This document shows, piece after piece, positions 35,645 to 43,217 of a stretch of DNA of 45,031 nt. The translations under genes and the position numbers were made by a program. The stretch is from Caulobacteraceae bacterium (lineage in GTDB: Bacteria > Pseudomonadota > Alphaproteobacteria > Caulobacterales > Caulobacteraceae): contig CANCJE010000007.1 of assembly GCA_947378235.1 (NCBI GenBank), forward strand, positions 1 to 45,031, in the 5' to 3' direction. Every line of letters begins with the position of its first letter. Positions within the stretch are counted from its first letter, which is position 1. A model generated the notes under the pieces. It was not told the origin of the DNA. It saw only the letters and a list, made by a program, of their open reading frames with translations, and did not search any database.

Positions 35645-36718
35645 TCAGTCCTTGTGGGGAGTGGTGGATTGGCGCGCAACGAGGCGCTGAACTGCCAAGC
35701 CACTTTCGTACCAGCCCTTGCTGGCATTGACGATGGCCACGATGGACAACATGACCGGCACTTCGATCAGCACGCCGACGACCGTGGCCAAGGCGGCACC
35801 TGACTGGAAGCCAAAGATGCTGATCGCGGCGGCGACGGCCAGTTCGAAGAAGTTGCTGGCCCCGATCAAGGCCGATGGTCCGGCGACGCAATGGGCCTCT
35901 CCGGTTAGGCGATTGAGCAGATAGGCAAGGCCCGAATTGAGATAGACTTGGATCAGGATCGGCACGGCGAGAAGCGCGATGATCAGAGGCTGTTGCAAGA
36001 TCTGCTCGCCCTGAAAGCCAAACAGCAGAACGAGGGTGGCGAGCAGGGCACCGATGGAGGCAGGCTGGAGGGTGGCCAAAAGCCGGTTCAGGGCCTCCGC
36101 TCCGCCTGACCGCAGAAGGGCGGATCGGATCATCTGGGCGGCGATCACGGGCACGACAATATAAAGGGCGACCGACAGGACCAAGGTCTGCCAAGGGATG
36201 GTGATCGAAGACAGGCCCAGCAACAGGCCGACAATGGGGGCGAAGGCCACCACCATGATCGTGTCATTCAGAGCCACCTGGCTGAGCGTAAAGTTCGGCT
36301 CGCCCTTGGTCAGGTTGCTCCAGACAAAGACCATCGCGGTGCAGGGGGCGGCTGCCAGCAGGATCAGACCGGCAATGTAGCTGTCGATCTGGTCGGCCGG
36401 CAGATAGGGGCGAAAGAGCCCGCCGATAAAGATCCAGGCCAGAAGGGCCATGCCGAACGGCTTGACCACCCAGTTGATAAACAGGGTCACGCCAATGCCG
36501 CGCCAATGGTTGCGCACCTCGCCAAGAGCGGCGAAATCAACCTTGACCAACATCGGAATGATCATCAGCCAGATCAGACCGGCCATCGGCAGATTGACCT
36601 TGGCGACCTCAAGGCTGGCGATCAGGTGGAAGGTTGGTCCGAAAAAGTGGCCTAGGGCGATGCCAACCACGATGCAAAGGCCGACCCAGATGGTCAGGTA
36701 ACGCTCGAACAGGGACAT
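35645..36718 (-). CDS. acr3: Arsenite efflux permease, ACR3 family
   Basis: A 357-residue, ten-helix arsenite/proton antiporter. The essential cysteine is C126 in LLAAAPCTAMVFVWSNLTKG, and the conserved glutamate region GPSALIGASNFFELAVA is near the C-terminal third, as in the characterised bacterial ACR3 proteins. It exports arsenite made by ArsC. It starts directly after the arsR stop (TGA ATG), and arsC follows by three bases, so arsR-acr3-arsC is a textbook operon. Confidence 0.95.
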   Translation of the reverse strand: MSLFERYLTIWVGLCIVVGIALGHFFGPTFHLIASLEVAKVNLPMAGLIWLMIIPMLVKVDFAALGEVRNHWRGIGVTLFINWVVKPFGMALLAWIFIGGLFRPYLPADQIDSYIAGLILLAAAPCTAMVFVWSNLTKGEPNFTLSQVALNDTIMVVAFAPIVGLLLGLSSITIPWQTLVLSVALYIVVPVIAAQMIRSALLRSGGAEALNRLLATLQPASIGALLATLVLLFGFQGEQILQQPLIIALLAVPILIQVYLNSGLAYLLNRLTGEAHCVAGPSALIGASNFFELAVAAAISIFGFQSGAALATVVGVLIEVPVMLSIVAIVNASKGWYESGLAVQRLVARQSTTPHKD

Positions 36719-37090
36719 TCAGCAAAGTTCCTTCTGACGTGATGGGGTCGGGGCGCACTGTTGCGCTTGAGACAGCAATTGGTTTAGCGGCGAACAGATT
36801 TCCGGCGCACCGCCGCAGCAGTCTCCGACCAAAAATCCGACCAGTGCCGTCATGGTTCTAAAATCCGCCTGATAGATGATCGACCGACCCTCTCGGCGAG
36901 AGGTCGTCAGGTTGGCGCGGCTCAAAATATTGAGATTGGCCGACAGACTGTTCGGCACCATGCCCAATCGCCGCGCGATCTCCCCCGCAGCGAGACCCTC
37001 AGGCCCAGCGGAGACAAGAAGCCGAAAGATCGCGAGGCGGCCTTCATGGCCAAGGGCAGACAGGCTGAGGGTCGCAGATTTTGATTCCAT
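36719..37090 (-). CDS. arsR: ArsR-family arsenite-responsive repressor
   Basis: A 123-residue winged-helix repressor (SmtB/ArsR fold): HEGRLAIFRLLV, AAGEIARRLGMVPNSLSANLNIL recognition helix, and a wing SRREGRSIIYQ. Arsenite-sensing cysteines are probably C91, C92 and C99 (DCCGGAPEIC), a pattern like the C95-C96-C102 type of Acidithiobacillus ArsR rather than the E. coli CxC type; further cysteines at 112 and 123. It begins the ars operon and its own promoter contains a palindrome (37100-37112). Confidence 0.92.
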   Translation of the reverse strand: MESKSATLSLSALGHEGRLAIFRLLVSAGPEGLAAGEIARRLGMVPNSLSANLNILSRANLTTSRREGRSIIYQADFRTMTALVGFLVGDCCGGAPEICSPLNQLLSQAQQCAPTPSRQKELC

Positions 37091-37099
37091 AGTTCCAGG

Positions 37100-37112
37100 A
37101 TAATCGAATTAT
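37100..37112. promoter_or_regulatory. Candidate ArsR operator upstream of arsR
   Basis: On the minus strand ATAATTCGATTAT is a palindrome with 5-base arms and a 3-base spacer. It starts 10 bases before the arsR ATG, and a CATAAT (a good -10 box on the minus strand) overlaps it, so ArsR binding would block the promoter. No clear -35 is seen. Confidence 0.5.
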
Positions 37113-37143
37113 GTGACGGTTTGAAGGGGGAGGAGAAAACAAG

Positions 37144-37227
37144 GCCCTCACCCAACCCTCTCCCTCAGGGAGAGGGCTTTTCTGTTCTAGCCCTCGCCCC
37201 CATGGGGGAGAGGGTTGGGTGAGGGGG
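37144..37227. repeat. Palindromic repeat family B, copy 2
   Basis: Same architecture as the copy at 21956: CCCTCACCCAACCCTCTCCC ... GGGTTGGGTGAGGG with inner hairpins, loop around TTTTCTGTTCTAG. It begins the 540-base gene-free region (37091-37630), which is almost wholly built of repeat units B, A, C, B and D. Confidence 0.85.
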
Positions 37228-37253
37228 ATTACATCCACCGTCCCATCCTCGCC

Positions 37254-37349
37254 TCATTGCGAGCGCAGCGAAGCAACCTAGGGGACTGACACGGACCGCA
37301 ATTGATATGCCCCTAGGTTGCTTCGGCGCGATGCGCCTCGCAATGACGC
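37254..37349. repeat. Palindromic repeat family A, copy 2 (inverted relative to copy 1)
   Basis: Left arm TCATTGCGAGCGCAGCGAAG then CAACCTAGGGG; right arm CCCCTAGGTTGCTTCGGCGC then GATGCGCCTCGCAATGACGC. The longer arm (with GATGCGCCTCGC) is on the right here and on the left in copy 1, so the asymmetric unit is inverted. It is followed by family C, as in copy 1. Confidence 0.85.
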
Positions 37350-37363
37350 GGTAGAGGGTCACG

Positions 37364-37413
37364 TTCCGTCTGAGTGAAAAGGTCTGGGTCCCCGCCTTCG
37401 CGGGGAATACGGA
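37364..37413. repeat. Palindromic repeat family C, copy 2
   Basis: TTCCGTCTGAGTGAAA, then GGTCTGGGTCCCCGCCTTCG and CGGGGAATACGGA: almost base for base like 3705-3755 (one substitution in the outer right arm, one in the spacer). The inner hairpin TCCCCGC-CTTC-GCGGGGA is intact. Confidence 0.82.
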
Positions 37414-37427
37414 AGTGGGGAAACAAG

Positions 37428-37516
37428 GCCCTCACCCAACCCTCTCCCTCAGGGAAAGGGCTAAGAACGGGCAAGCCCTTTCCCCCCTTGAGGGGGAGAG
37501 GGTTGGGAGAGGGGGG
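37428..37516. repeat. Palindromic repeat family B, copy 3 (diverged)
   Basis: CCCTCACCCAACCCTCTCCC on the left; the right arm reads GGGGAGAGGGTTGGGAGAGG, with more substitutions than the other copies and a loop of AAGAACGGGC. It lies 15 bases after the family C unit. Confidence 0.8.
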
Positions 37517-37563
37517 TTATATCCACCGTCTTCTCCGCGTGTTCCCCATGAAGGAAGGAAACA

Positions 37564-37632
37564 AGGCCCCCTTCGGCCCTTTGGGCCACTTCCCCCTTTG
37601 GGGGAAGTACCCGCGAAGCGGGGGTCTGGGTT
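37564..37632. repeat. Palindromic repeat family D at the end of the acyl-CoA synthetase gene
   Basis: Consecutive small hairpins: GGCCC-TTT-GGGCC, CTTCCCCC-TTT-GGGGGAAG and CCCGC-GAA-GCGGG within about 70 bases. It reaches the stop codon of the minus-strand acyl-CoA synthetase (37631), so it is a likely terminator for that gene. A partly similar stretch lies at 3768-3798. Confidence 0.75.
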
Positions 37633-39331
37633 AACCCGCCGTTTGGGTGCTGAGCTTCTCGCGCAGTTCGCGCTTGAGGAACTTGCCGCTGGCATTACGG
37701 GGCAGGGCCTCGTCCATGAACCAGACATAGCGCGGTGCCTTGTGCTTCGCGATGAGGCCCGCACAGTGCTCGCGCAAACCATCAGCCGTCAGTCTGGCAC
37801 CCGGATGCAGCACCACAGCCACGGCGACCTCTTCACCCAAGCGATCATCTGGCACGCCGAACACGCAGCATTCCGCCACCGCGTCGTGACGGAAGATGCA
37901 GGACTCCACCTCTGCGCAGTAGACGTTTTCACCGCCGCGCAGAACCATGTCCTTCTTGCGATCGACAATATAGATGAAGCCTTCCTCGTCGAGGCGAGCG
38001 ACGTCGCCGGTCTGAAGCCAGCCATCAACGATGGTCGAGGCGGTGGCGTCAGGACGGTTGATATAGCCCTTGATCACGGGCGAGCCCTTAACCCAAAGCT
38101 CGCCAACCTCGCCGACGGGCAGGGTGTTGCCCGCATCATCGACGACCTTGACGATCAGGGTGGCGACGGGAGGACCGGCGCTGTCGGGGCGGTCAATGAA
38201 GAAGTCGCCAGAGATGGAGGTGATGATGCCGCTGGTCTCGGTCATGCCATAGCCGGTATTGGGACGGGCCGTGGCCACCGAGCTGTCGATCTTGGCCACC
38301 AGGTCGGGCTGAAGCTGCGCGCCGCCGCCGCCCAAGGAGAGCAGGCTCGACAGGTCATATTTGCTAAAGTCAGGGTGGGTGATCAGTTCGCGCGACATCA
38401 TGGGCACGCCGCTCATGGCCGTAACCTTTTCGCGGGCGATCAGCTTGAGCGCATCACCAGCATCCCACTTGTACATCAGCACAATGGCCCCGCCGCCTGC
38501 GGTCGTGGCATAGGCACCGCAATTGTTGGCCGTGACGTGGAACAGGGGCGTGGTCAGCAGGGCGGTCGGCCAAGGGATCGATTCTGGATCCGGAGCCGGG
38601 GTGTTGGTGGCCCGCTGGATGGCGAGGTTCTGGGCCTGACCGGCAAAGACCATGTTGAACAGGTTGGCGATGCAGCTGCGATGGGTGAGTTGCGCGCCTT
38701 TGGGACGGCCAGTGGTGCCCGACGTGTAAAAGATGCAGGCATCATCATCAGGATCGATGGTGGCGTCTGGCAAGACGGCGGCTGTGGCCTCGACCTCGGA
38801 CCAAGGGGTAACACCCGCCGGGATATTGGTCGTGCGAATGGCGACGACCTTGATGCCGTCGGCCATCTGTGGGCGTTCAGCGATGCGGGCAAGACGTTCG
38901 GAATCGACGAACAGGACCTTTGGAGCGGAATCTTCGAGGGCAAATTCAAGCTCGTCCGCGACCCACCAGGCATTCAGACCGACGACCGCGACACCGATGC
39001 ACAGGCTGGCCCAATAGATCAGCATCCATTCCGGATAGTTGCGCATACCAATGGCGATCCGGTCGCCGCGCTGAACGCCCTGCGCGACCAGCCAAGCGGC
39101 GATCGATGCGACCTTGTCGTGGGACTGGCCATAGGTCAGGCGCTCGTCCTCATAGACCAGATAGTCACGGTCGGCGAAGGCGCTGGTTGACAGCCAAAAG
39201 TCGCGAATGGTGGGAGGCGCGTTCTTGAAGGCCAGCAGGCTTTGCCCGCGCACTTCAATCTCATGGACTTCGAGCGGTGAGCCGGGGCCGGACAGTTCGG
39301 CGCGGGCCTGCTTCAATTCGGCGTAATACAT
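37631..39331 (-). CDS. Fatty acyl-CoA synthetase (class I adenylate-forming)
   Basis: A 566-residue AMP-forming ligase that activates a fatty or other carboxylic acid to its CoA thioester. Motifs: YTSGTTGRPKG (202-212), TPLFHVTANN, GYGMTETSG, DGWLQTGDVARLDEEGFIYIVDRKKDM in overlapping parts, and catalytic K550 in NASGKFLKREL. It is longer than MatB and resembles medium/long-chain or steroid/terpenoid-acid ligases; substrate unknown. The start has GGAGG at six bases. The next gene upstream on the same strand is an FAD oxidoreductase 137 bases away. A long antisense frame covers it but is an artefact. Confidence 0.87.
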   Translation of the reverse strand: MYYAELKQARAELSGPGSPLEVHEIEVRGQSLLAFKNAPPTIRDFWLSTSAFADRDYLVYEDERLTYGQSHDKVASIAAWLVAQGVQRGDRIAIGMRNYPEWMLIYWASLCIGVAVVGLNAWWVADELEFALEDSAPKVLFVDSERLARIAERPQMADGIKVVAIRTTNIPAGVTPWSEVEATAAVLPDATIDPDDDACIFYTSGTTGRPKGAQLTHRSCIANLFNMVFAGQAQNLAIQRATNTPAPDPESIPWPTALLTTPLFHVTANNCGAYATTAGGGAIVLMYKWDAGDALKLIAREKVTAMSGVPMMSRELITHPDFSKYDLSSLLSLGGGGAQLQPDLVAKIDSSVATARPNTGYGMTETSGIITSISGDFFIDRPDSAGPPVATLIVKVVDDAGNTLPVGEVGELWVKGSPVIKGYINRPDATASTIVDGWLQTGDVARLDEEGFIYIVDRKKDMVLRGGENVYCAEVESCIFRHDAVAECCVFGVPDDRLGEEVAVAVVLHPGARLTADGLREHCAGLIAKHKAPRYVWFMDEALPRNASGKFLKRELREKLSTQTAG

Positions 39332-39468
39332 AGATCCTCCAGCAATCCAATCTTGGCGTTGGTTTTGTTTGTGTGGGCGCGAGCAGCAGGGCTTGCTGTC
39401 CAGGTCCCTTCAATCCCTATGGTGACAAGCCGTTGCGGGTTGCGCCAGTCGAAATCGTTACGTGAACG

Positions 39469-41004
39469 TCAGGCAGCGGCTGCCAATTGATGTTTTGTGC
39501 GCTGCTGAGCCAAAATGGCGATGTCGGCATCGGCAGATAGGCCAAGCGCCTGCATCATCTCGCTACGATCAGGCCCGAGCTTGGGCGGATAGGCACCGGC
39601 CTTGCTCTTCTTGCTCTTGGCCCAATAGCCGAGGATTCGAAGCAGATTGGCCGGGCGACGCAGCCAGGCGTCTGGATGTTCCAGCATATGGAACCCGCGC
39701 AGGGCCTCGCGCAGCAGATTGGTTTCGGTGCGAATGGCCGGGCCGATACCATCTTCAAAGAAGCTGAGCAGGATGCGGGTGCGCAGGCGCGGCCTATAGT
39801 CGGGGGTCAAGATCTGTTCGGCCCGCTTGATCGCGCCCCGGTCCTGGCGCTGCATCACATCGAAATAGGGTTTCAGATCCGTATGAAGCCGCTGCTGATA
39901 GGCCAGCAACCGCGCCTTGGGATCGCTTTGGGCGGTCAGCACATCGCGCAGGGCATAGGCCGCCACAGCCGCGAACGAACAGCCCCGGCCATAGAGTGGA
40001 TTGGTGCGGATCAGGGTGTCGCCGACGGCAAAGAAGCCGAGCACTGCTGGCACTTCACCGGGCGCGAGATCACGCCAGCGGCTGAGCAGATTGCCCATGC
40101 CGAACACCTTGCTGACGGGCTCAGAAAGGGCCTTATCCGTCCAGACCTTCAGGCCCGGAATATTGGCGACGATCCCATCCCAGGTCTCGGGGTGAACAAT
40201 GGCCTTGCGCATCTCATACTCGATCTCTGGCGTGCAGAGTGTGATCGAGAAGCAGCCATTATCGGCCGGAAAGACGCCAAACTTCAGATAGCCCAGATCG
40301 CCTGTGGCGGGGGGATTGTCATCACGCGATGGCTCGATCTGACCAGGCAGCAAGCGATAGTGCCGGGTGAAATAGAGGATGCCCGCGCTCTCGCTGGCCT
40401 CAGAGATGGGGGCATTGGCGGCCATAAGCTGGTCAATGGCTGAGCCGTTCTTACCGCTGGCATCAATGACCATATCGGCCAGAATCTCAACCGGTCCGGT
40501 CTCATCCTCGCCGCGCAGGCCCGTGACCGTGACAATGCCGTCCCCATTGGTCTCAGAGATCAGGCCCCGGACAAACAGGTTCGACTTAATGGTGATGTTG
40601 GGCAAACGCTCGACATAGCGACGAATGACCAGTTCCAAGGTCGTGCGCCGACTGGTCAGGATCGACAGGTCTGCATCCTCTTGGGTGGGTTGATAGGTCG
40701 GCTTTTGCAGAGGCGATAGCATGCCCTCAAAGCCCAATTCCCGCACCCCGACATCCAGTAACTCTTGGCGCAAGGTGGGGTGGTCGGTCTTGATGATGGT
40801 GTTGAGCCGGGCCAAAAAGGCATGGCTCTGGCGAAGATGGCCAACACCGCGCCGGTTCCAGTCATGGAAAGCCTCGTCCGGACTGCCCTCAGGCGGCGGT
40901 CCGTCACGCTCGATTAGGGTCAGGGACTTGCCCGTCGGACCCAAGGCGAGTGCCGTACAGAGACCAGCAATGCCAGCCCCGATCACGAGGATCTTCTCCG
41001 TCAT
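39469..41004 (-). CDS. FAD-dependent oxidoreductase (halogenase/epoxidase-like fold)
   Basis: A 511-residue flavoprotein of the glutathione-reductase-2 fold: N-terminal dinucleotide motif VIGAGIAGLCTALAL (GAGIAG 9-14), E at the end of the second strand (LIERDG), and a C-terminal FAD site GDTLIRTNPLYGRGCSFAAV. It looks like monooxygenase, halogenase or geranylgeranyl-reductase-type enzymes acting on hydrophobic substrates; the exact reaction cannot be read. I prefer ATG 41004 over the in-frame TTG at 41010. It lies upstream of the acyl-CoA synthetase in the same direction. Confidence 0.78.
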   Translation of the reverse strand: MTEKILVIGAGIAGLCTALALGPTGKSLTLIERDGPPPEGSPDEAFHDWNRRGVGHLRQSHAFLARLNTIIKTDHPTLRQELLDVGVRELGFEGMLSPLQKPTYQPTQEDADLSILTSRRTTLELVIRRYVERLPNITIKSNLFVRGLISETNGDGIVTVTGLRGEDETGPVEILADMVIDASGKNGSAIDQLMAANAPISEASESAGILYFTRHYRLLPGQIEPSRDDNPPATGDLGYLKFGVFPADNGCFSITLCTPEIEYEMRKAIVHPETWDGIVANIPGLKVWTDKALSEPVSKVFGMGNLLSRWRDLAPGEVPAVLGFFAVGDTLIRTNPLYGRGCSFAAVAAYALRDVLTAQSDPKARLLAYQQRLHTDLKPYFDVMQRQDRGAIKRAEQILTPDYRPRLRTRILLSFFEDGIGPAIRTETNLLREALRGFHMLEHPDAWLRRPANLLRILGYWAKSKKSKAGAYPPKLGPDRSEMMQALGLSADADIAILAQQRTKHQLAAAA

Positions 41005-41089
41005 ATCCAACCCACAGTTCTAAGCGCGACGATCATGTGCCGTCGTTCAAGGTGACCATACCAAACCGGGCAGCCGTATGTAACTGAAC

Positions 41090-42787
41090 TTAGATCACAT
41101 GGGTTGCCGTTCCAGCAACCACGTACCAGGTGACAAAGAGGCTGCAGATCAGCGCGCCCGGTACGTAGCTGTTGGTCCGCCGCCATGTGAAGGTGGCGAT
41201 GGTGGCAATGACCGCCATCAGCGGCAGGAACTGGATGGCCACGACGGTGCTGAGGGGATCGAAACCGGTCAGCAGATGTCCGGTCGCGAACAGCACGCCA
41301 TAATCGACCGCTAGAAACACCAGAAAGCCCAGTGCCATGGCGGCGATGGCCGATAGATATTGCCCGCGGGCGCTATCGCCCTGCACCGTCAAGCGGCCAT
41401 GCAGGTCGCGCAGGGTGACGAGGAAGAAGGCTGTGAAGGGCAAAACATAGATGAGGGCGATCTTGAACTGCTGAGGGCTAAAAAGCTTGAGGGCGACGAC
41501 CCAGAACCGGAAATCGACGGTGAAGAGGCGGTCGGCGATCATCAAGGACAAATAGCCCATGGCCACCGTCAGCATCGCCACCAATGCACTCATGCCCCAG
41601 TGGTTGTCGAAACGCTCTTGCGGCTTGGCCTTTTGAACCGCCCGCATCGCCAGAACGATAGCGGCATTGACCAGCGCCCAGACAATGACCTGATTGGTGA
41701 TGGACTGCGGCATCAGGCCGAACGGTTTGAGTAAGAGGGTCACGGCAATGAAGGCTGGGAAGTAGGTGATTATGGGCAAGAAGGCGGTGGTCAGGAGCTT
41801 GCGGTTCCAATGACCGTCTCGGCTCACCAGTGCCGCTTGAGCCGGATGTTTTAGGCCAGCAAAGGCGGGCAGGCTGAGCAGCAGCTCGAAAGTGCCGAGC
41901 AGCAGAACGACAAAGCCGATAAAGCCAAGGCCGGTCCCGACCTCTTTCCAGATCCAGATCTGGTCTGAGGCCGCGCGCGGTGTGCCGCCGCTCAAGGTCT
42001 GAGCAAACCAGTCGAGGCTATAGCCGATGGCGGCCGTGGAGATATGATCTCCAGGATGGGTCACGGGCGGCGTGCTCAGGCGCCGCGCCGTGCCCATGGA
42101 GATATCGCCATAGACCTTGCCCGGAACCACGGCATCCGGGGTGCCGAACACGGCCTTGAGCTTGTCGCTTCCGGTCACCTTATTGGCCTGACCAACATGC
42201 CACATGATCTTGGAAAACTCATCGAACTGACTGAAAACAAGACCTAAATTGCGCGGCCAAGTGGGCGAGCCCTCAGCGGCGAAAGGCGCGCCCGTGGACG
42301 AGCCTTCGAGGACCACAGAGCGGTAGGCGTCGGGCATGGCTGCCGCGGCGGCGAGCACCGTCCAGCCGCCCATGCTGTGGCCTTCGAGCCCGATCTGATC
42401 CTTGTCGACCATGGGCAGGGTGCGCAGATAGGCCAGGCCATCCGGGCCGCCAAAGCCGTGGGAATAGGCCGCCCCACCGCTATAGCCGTGACCGGTCTGA
42501 TCCAGCGCCAGCACGACATAGCCGCGCCTTGCGAACTCGATGGCAAAGCCGCTCTGGGTCTCGCGGCTGTTGATATAGCCATGGACGGCGAGGATGCCGG
42601 GGGCAGGGGTCTTGGCGGTCGCGGTCTTGGGCACATAGAGCAGGGCGCTCATGGGCGTTCCGCTGGCACCGGTAAAGCGCACATCGGTAACGGTGACGCC
42701 GCCGGAGGTCTGGATCGTTGAGGCCAGCCAAGAGCCGACCAAAATCAATGCCCAACCGGCCAAATAGAGCCGCCACGACTTGCCCAT
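41090..42787 (-). CDS. Alpha/beta hydrolase fused to a polytopic membrane domain
   Basis: A 565-residue two-part protein. The N-terminus has a membrane segment (about 7-25), then an alpha/beta hydrolase domain (about 30-290) with HGYINSRE (69-76), DQTGHGYS, and the nucleophile S138 in LEGHSMGGW; a His in THPGDHIS is the likely base. The C-terminal half (about 300-565) has seven or eight hydrophobic segments of no family I recognise (IWIWKEVGTGLGFIGFVVLL through LFVTWYVVAGTA). ATG 42787 has GGGGGA upstream; the longer frame to 42841 is not favoured. The hydrolase is probably on the periplasmic side, but orientation is uncertain. Function unknown; an ester, lipid or peptidic substrate. Confidence 0.78.
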   Translation of the reverse strand: MGKSWRLYLAGWALILVGSWLASTIQTSGGVTVTDVRFTGASGTPMSALLYVPKTATAKTPAPGILAVHGYINSRETQSGFAIEFARRGYVVLALDQTGHGYSGGAAYSHGFGGPDGLAYLRTLPMVDKDQIGLEGHSMGGWTVLAAAAAMPDAYRSVVLEGSSTGAPFAAEGSPTWPRNLGLVFSQFDEFSKIMWHVGQANKVTGSDKLKAVFGTPDAVVPGKVYGDISMGTARRLSTPPVTHPGDHISTAAIGYSLDWFAQTLSGGTPRAASDQIWIWKEVGTGLGFIGFVVLLLGTFELLLSLPAFAGLKHPAQAALVSRDGHWNRKLLTTAFLPIITYFPAFIAVTLLLKPFGLMPQSITNQVIVWALVNAAIVLAMRAVQKAKPQERFDNHWGMSALVAMLTVAMGYLSLMIADRLFTVDFRFWVVALKLFSPQQFKIALIYVLPFTAFFLVTLRDLHGRLTVQGDSARGQYLSAIAAMALGFLVFLAVDYGVLFATGHLLTGFDPLSTVVAIQFLPLMAVIATIATFTWRRTNSYVPGALICSLFVTWYVVAGTATHVI

Positions 42788-42865
42788 TTTATTTCCCCCA
42801 TTTTGTTGCGTAAGTCTGGCCTGAGACGGGGAGAAGTACAATCGTCTATCGAGGGGCGCTCACCA

Positions 42866-42963
42866 GCGTCATTGAGATGCGCACCGCGCTGAAGCAACCC
42901 AGGAGATCATCACGTCACGTCCGGGTCAGTCCCTGGGTTGCTTCGCTGCGCTCGCAATGACGC
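42866..42963. repeat. Palindromic repeat family A, copy 3
   Basis: Left arm GCGTCATTGAGATGCGCACC through GAAGCAACCCAG; right arm CTGGGTTGCTTCGCTGCGCT then CGCAATGACGC. It lies in the 430-base gene-free stretch 42788-43217, which also contains family B and C units and a half-copy of family A (43131-43150). Confidence 0.85.
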
Positions 42964-42977
42964 GGATAAGAAAAAAG

Positions 42978-43061
42978 GCCCTCACCCAACCCTCTCCCTC
43001 AGGGAGAGGGCTTTGACTATCGTAGCCCTCGCCCCCTTGGGGGAGAGGGTTGGGTGAGGGG
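42978..43061. repeat. Palindromic repeat family B, copy 4
   Basis: CCCTCACCCAACCCTCTCCC ... GGGTTGGGTGAGGG with loop TTTGACTATCGTAG, almost the same as the copy at 37144. The repeat order here is A, B, C, against A, C, B at 37254-37516. Confidence 0.85.
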
Positions 43062-43087
43062 GTTGCATCCCCACGCTCTCCACAGCG

Positions 43088-43111
43088 TTCCCCGCCTGCG
43101 CGGGGAAGACG
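43088..43111. repeat. Palindromic repeat family C core, copy 3, with half of family A
   Basis: TTCCCCGC-CTGC-GCGGGGAA, a perfect 8-base-pair hairpin followed by GACGGG; it lacks the TTCCGTCTGAGTGAAA preamble of the other two copies. A single arm of family A (TCATTGCGAAGCGCAGC) follows at about 43133-43150. Confidence 0.75.
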
Positions 43112-43217
43112 GGATTGATGACGGGGTTCCACATCATTGCGAAGCGCAGCCGGGGTAGGGGCTCGCATCGTTGATAAAACCGGGTAGTCTGGACCAAACA
43201 AAAGCGAGGAAACGATC

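Noticed and set aside
33230-37090. Arsenic genes as part of a mobile element
   Set aside because: No transposase, integrase or target-site duplication is visible; codon use looks like that of the neighbours. Repeats on one side alone are not enough.
37144-37632. Could the repeat cluster be a CRISPR array?
   Set aside because: Units differ in length and family, are themselves palindromic over 50-100 bases, and there are no regular spacers or cas genes.
37415-39190. A 591-codon open frame on the plus strand
   Set aside because: It is antisense to the acyl-CoA synthetase, which has all family motifs, and its first 60 residues are translated palindromic repeats. Such long shadows are expected in GC-rich DNA.
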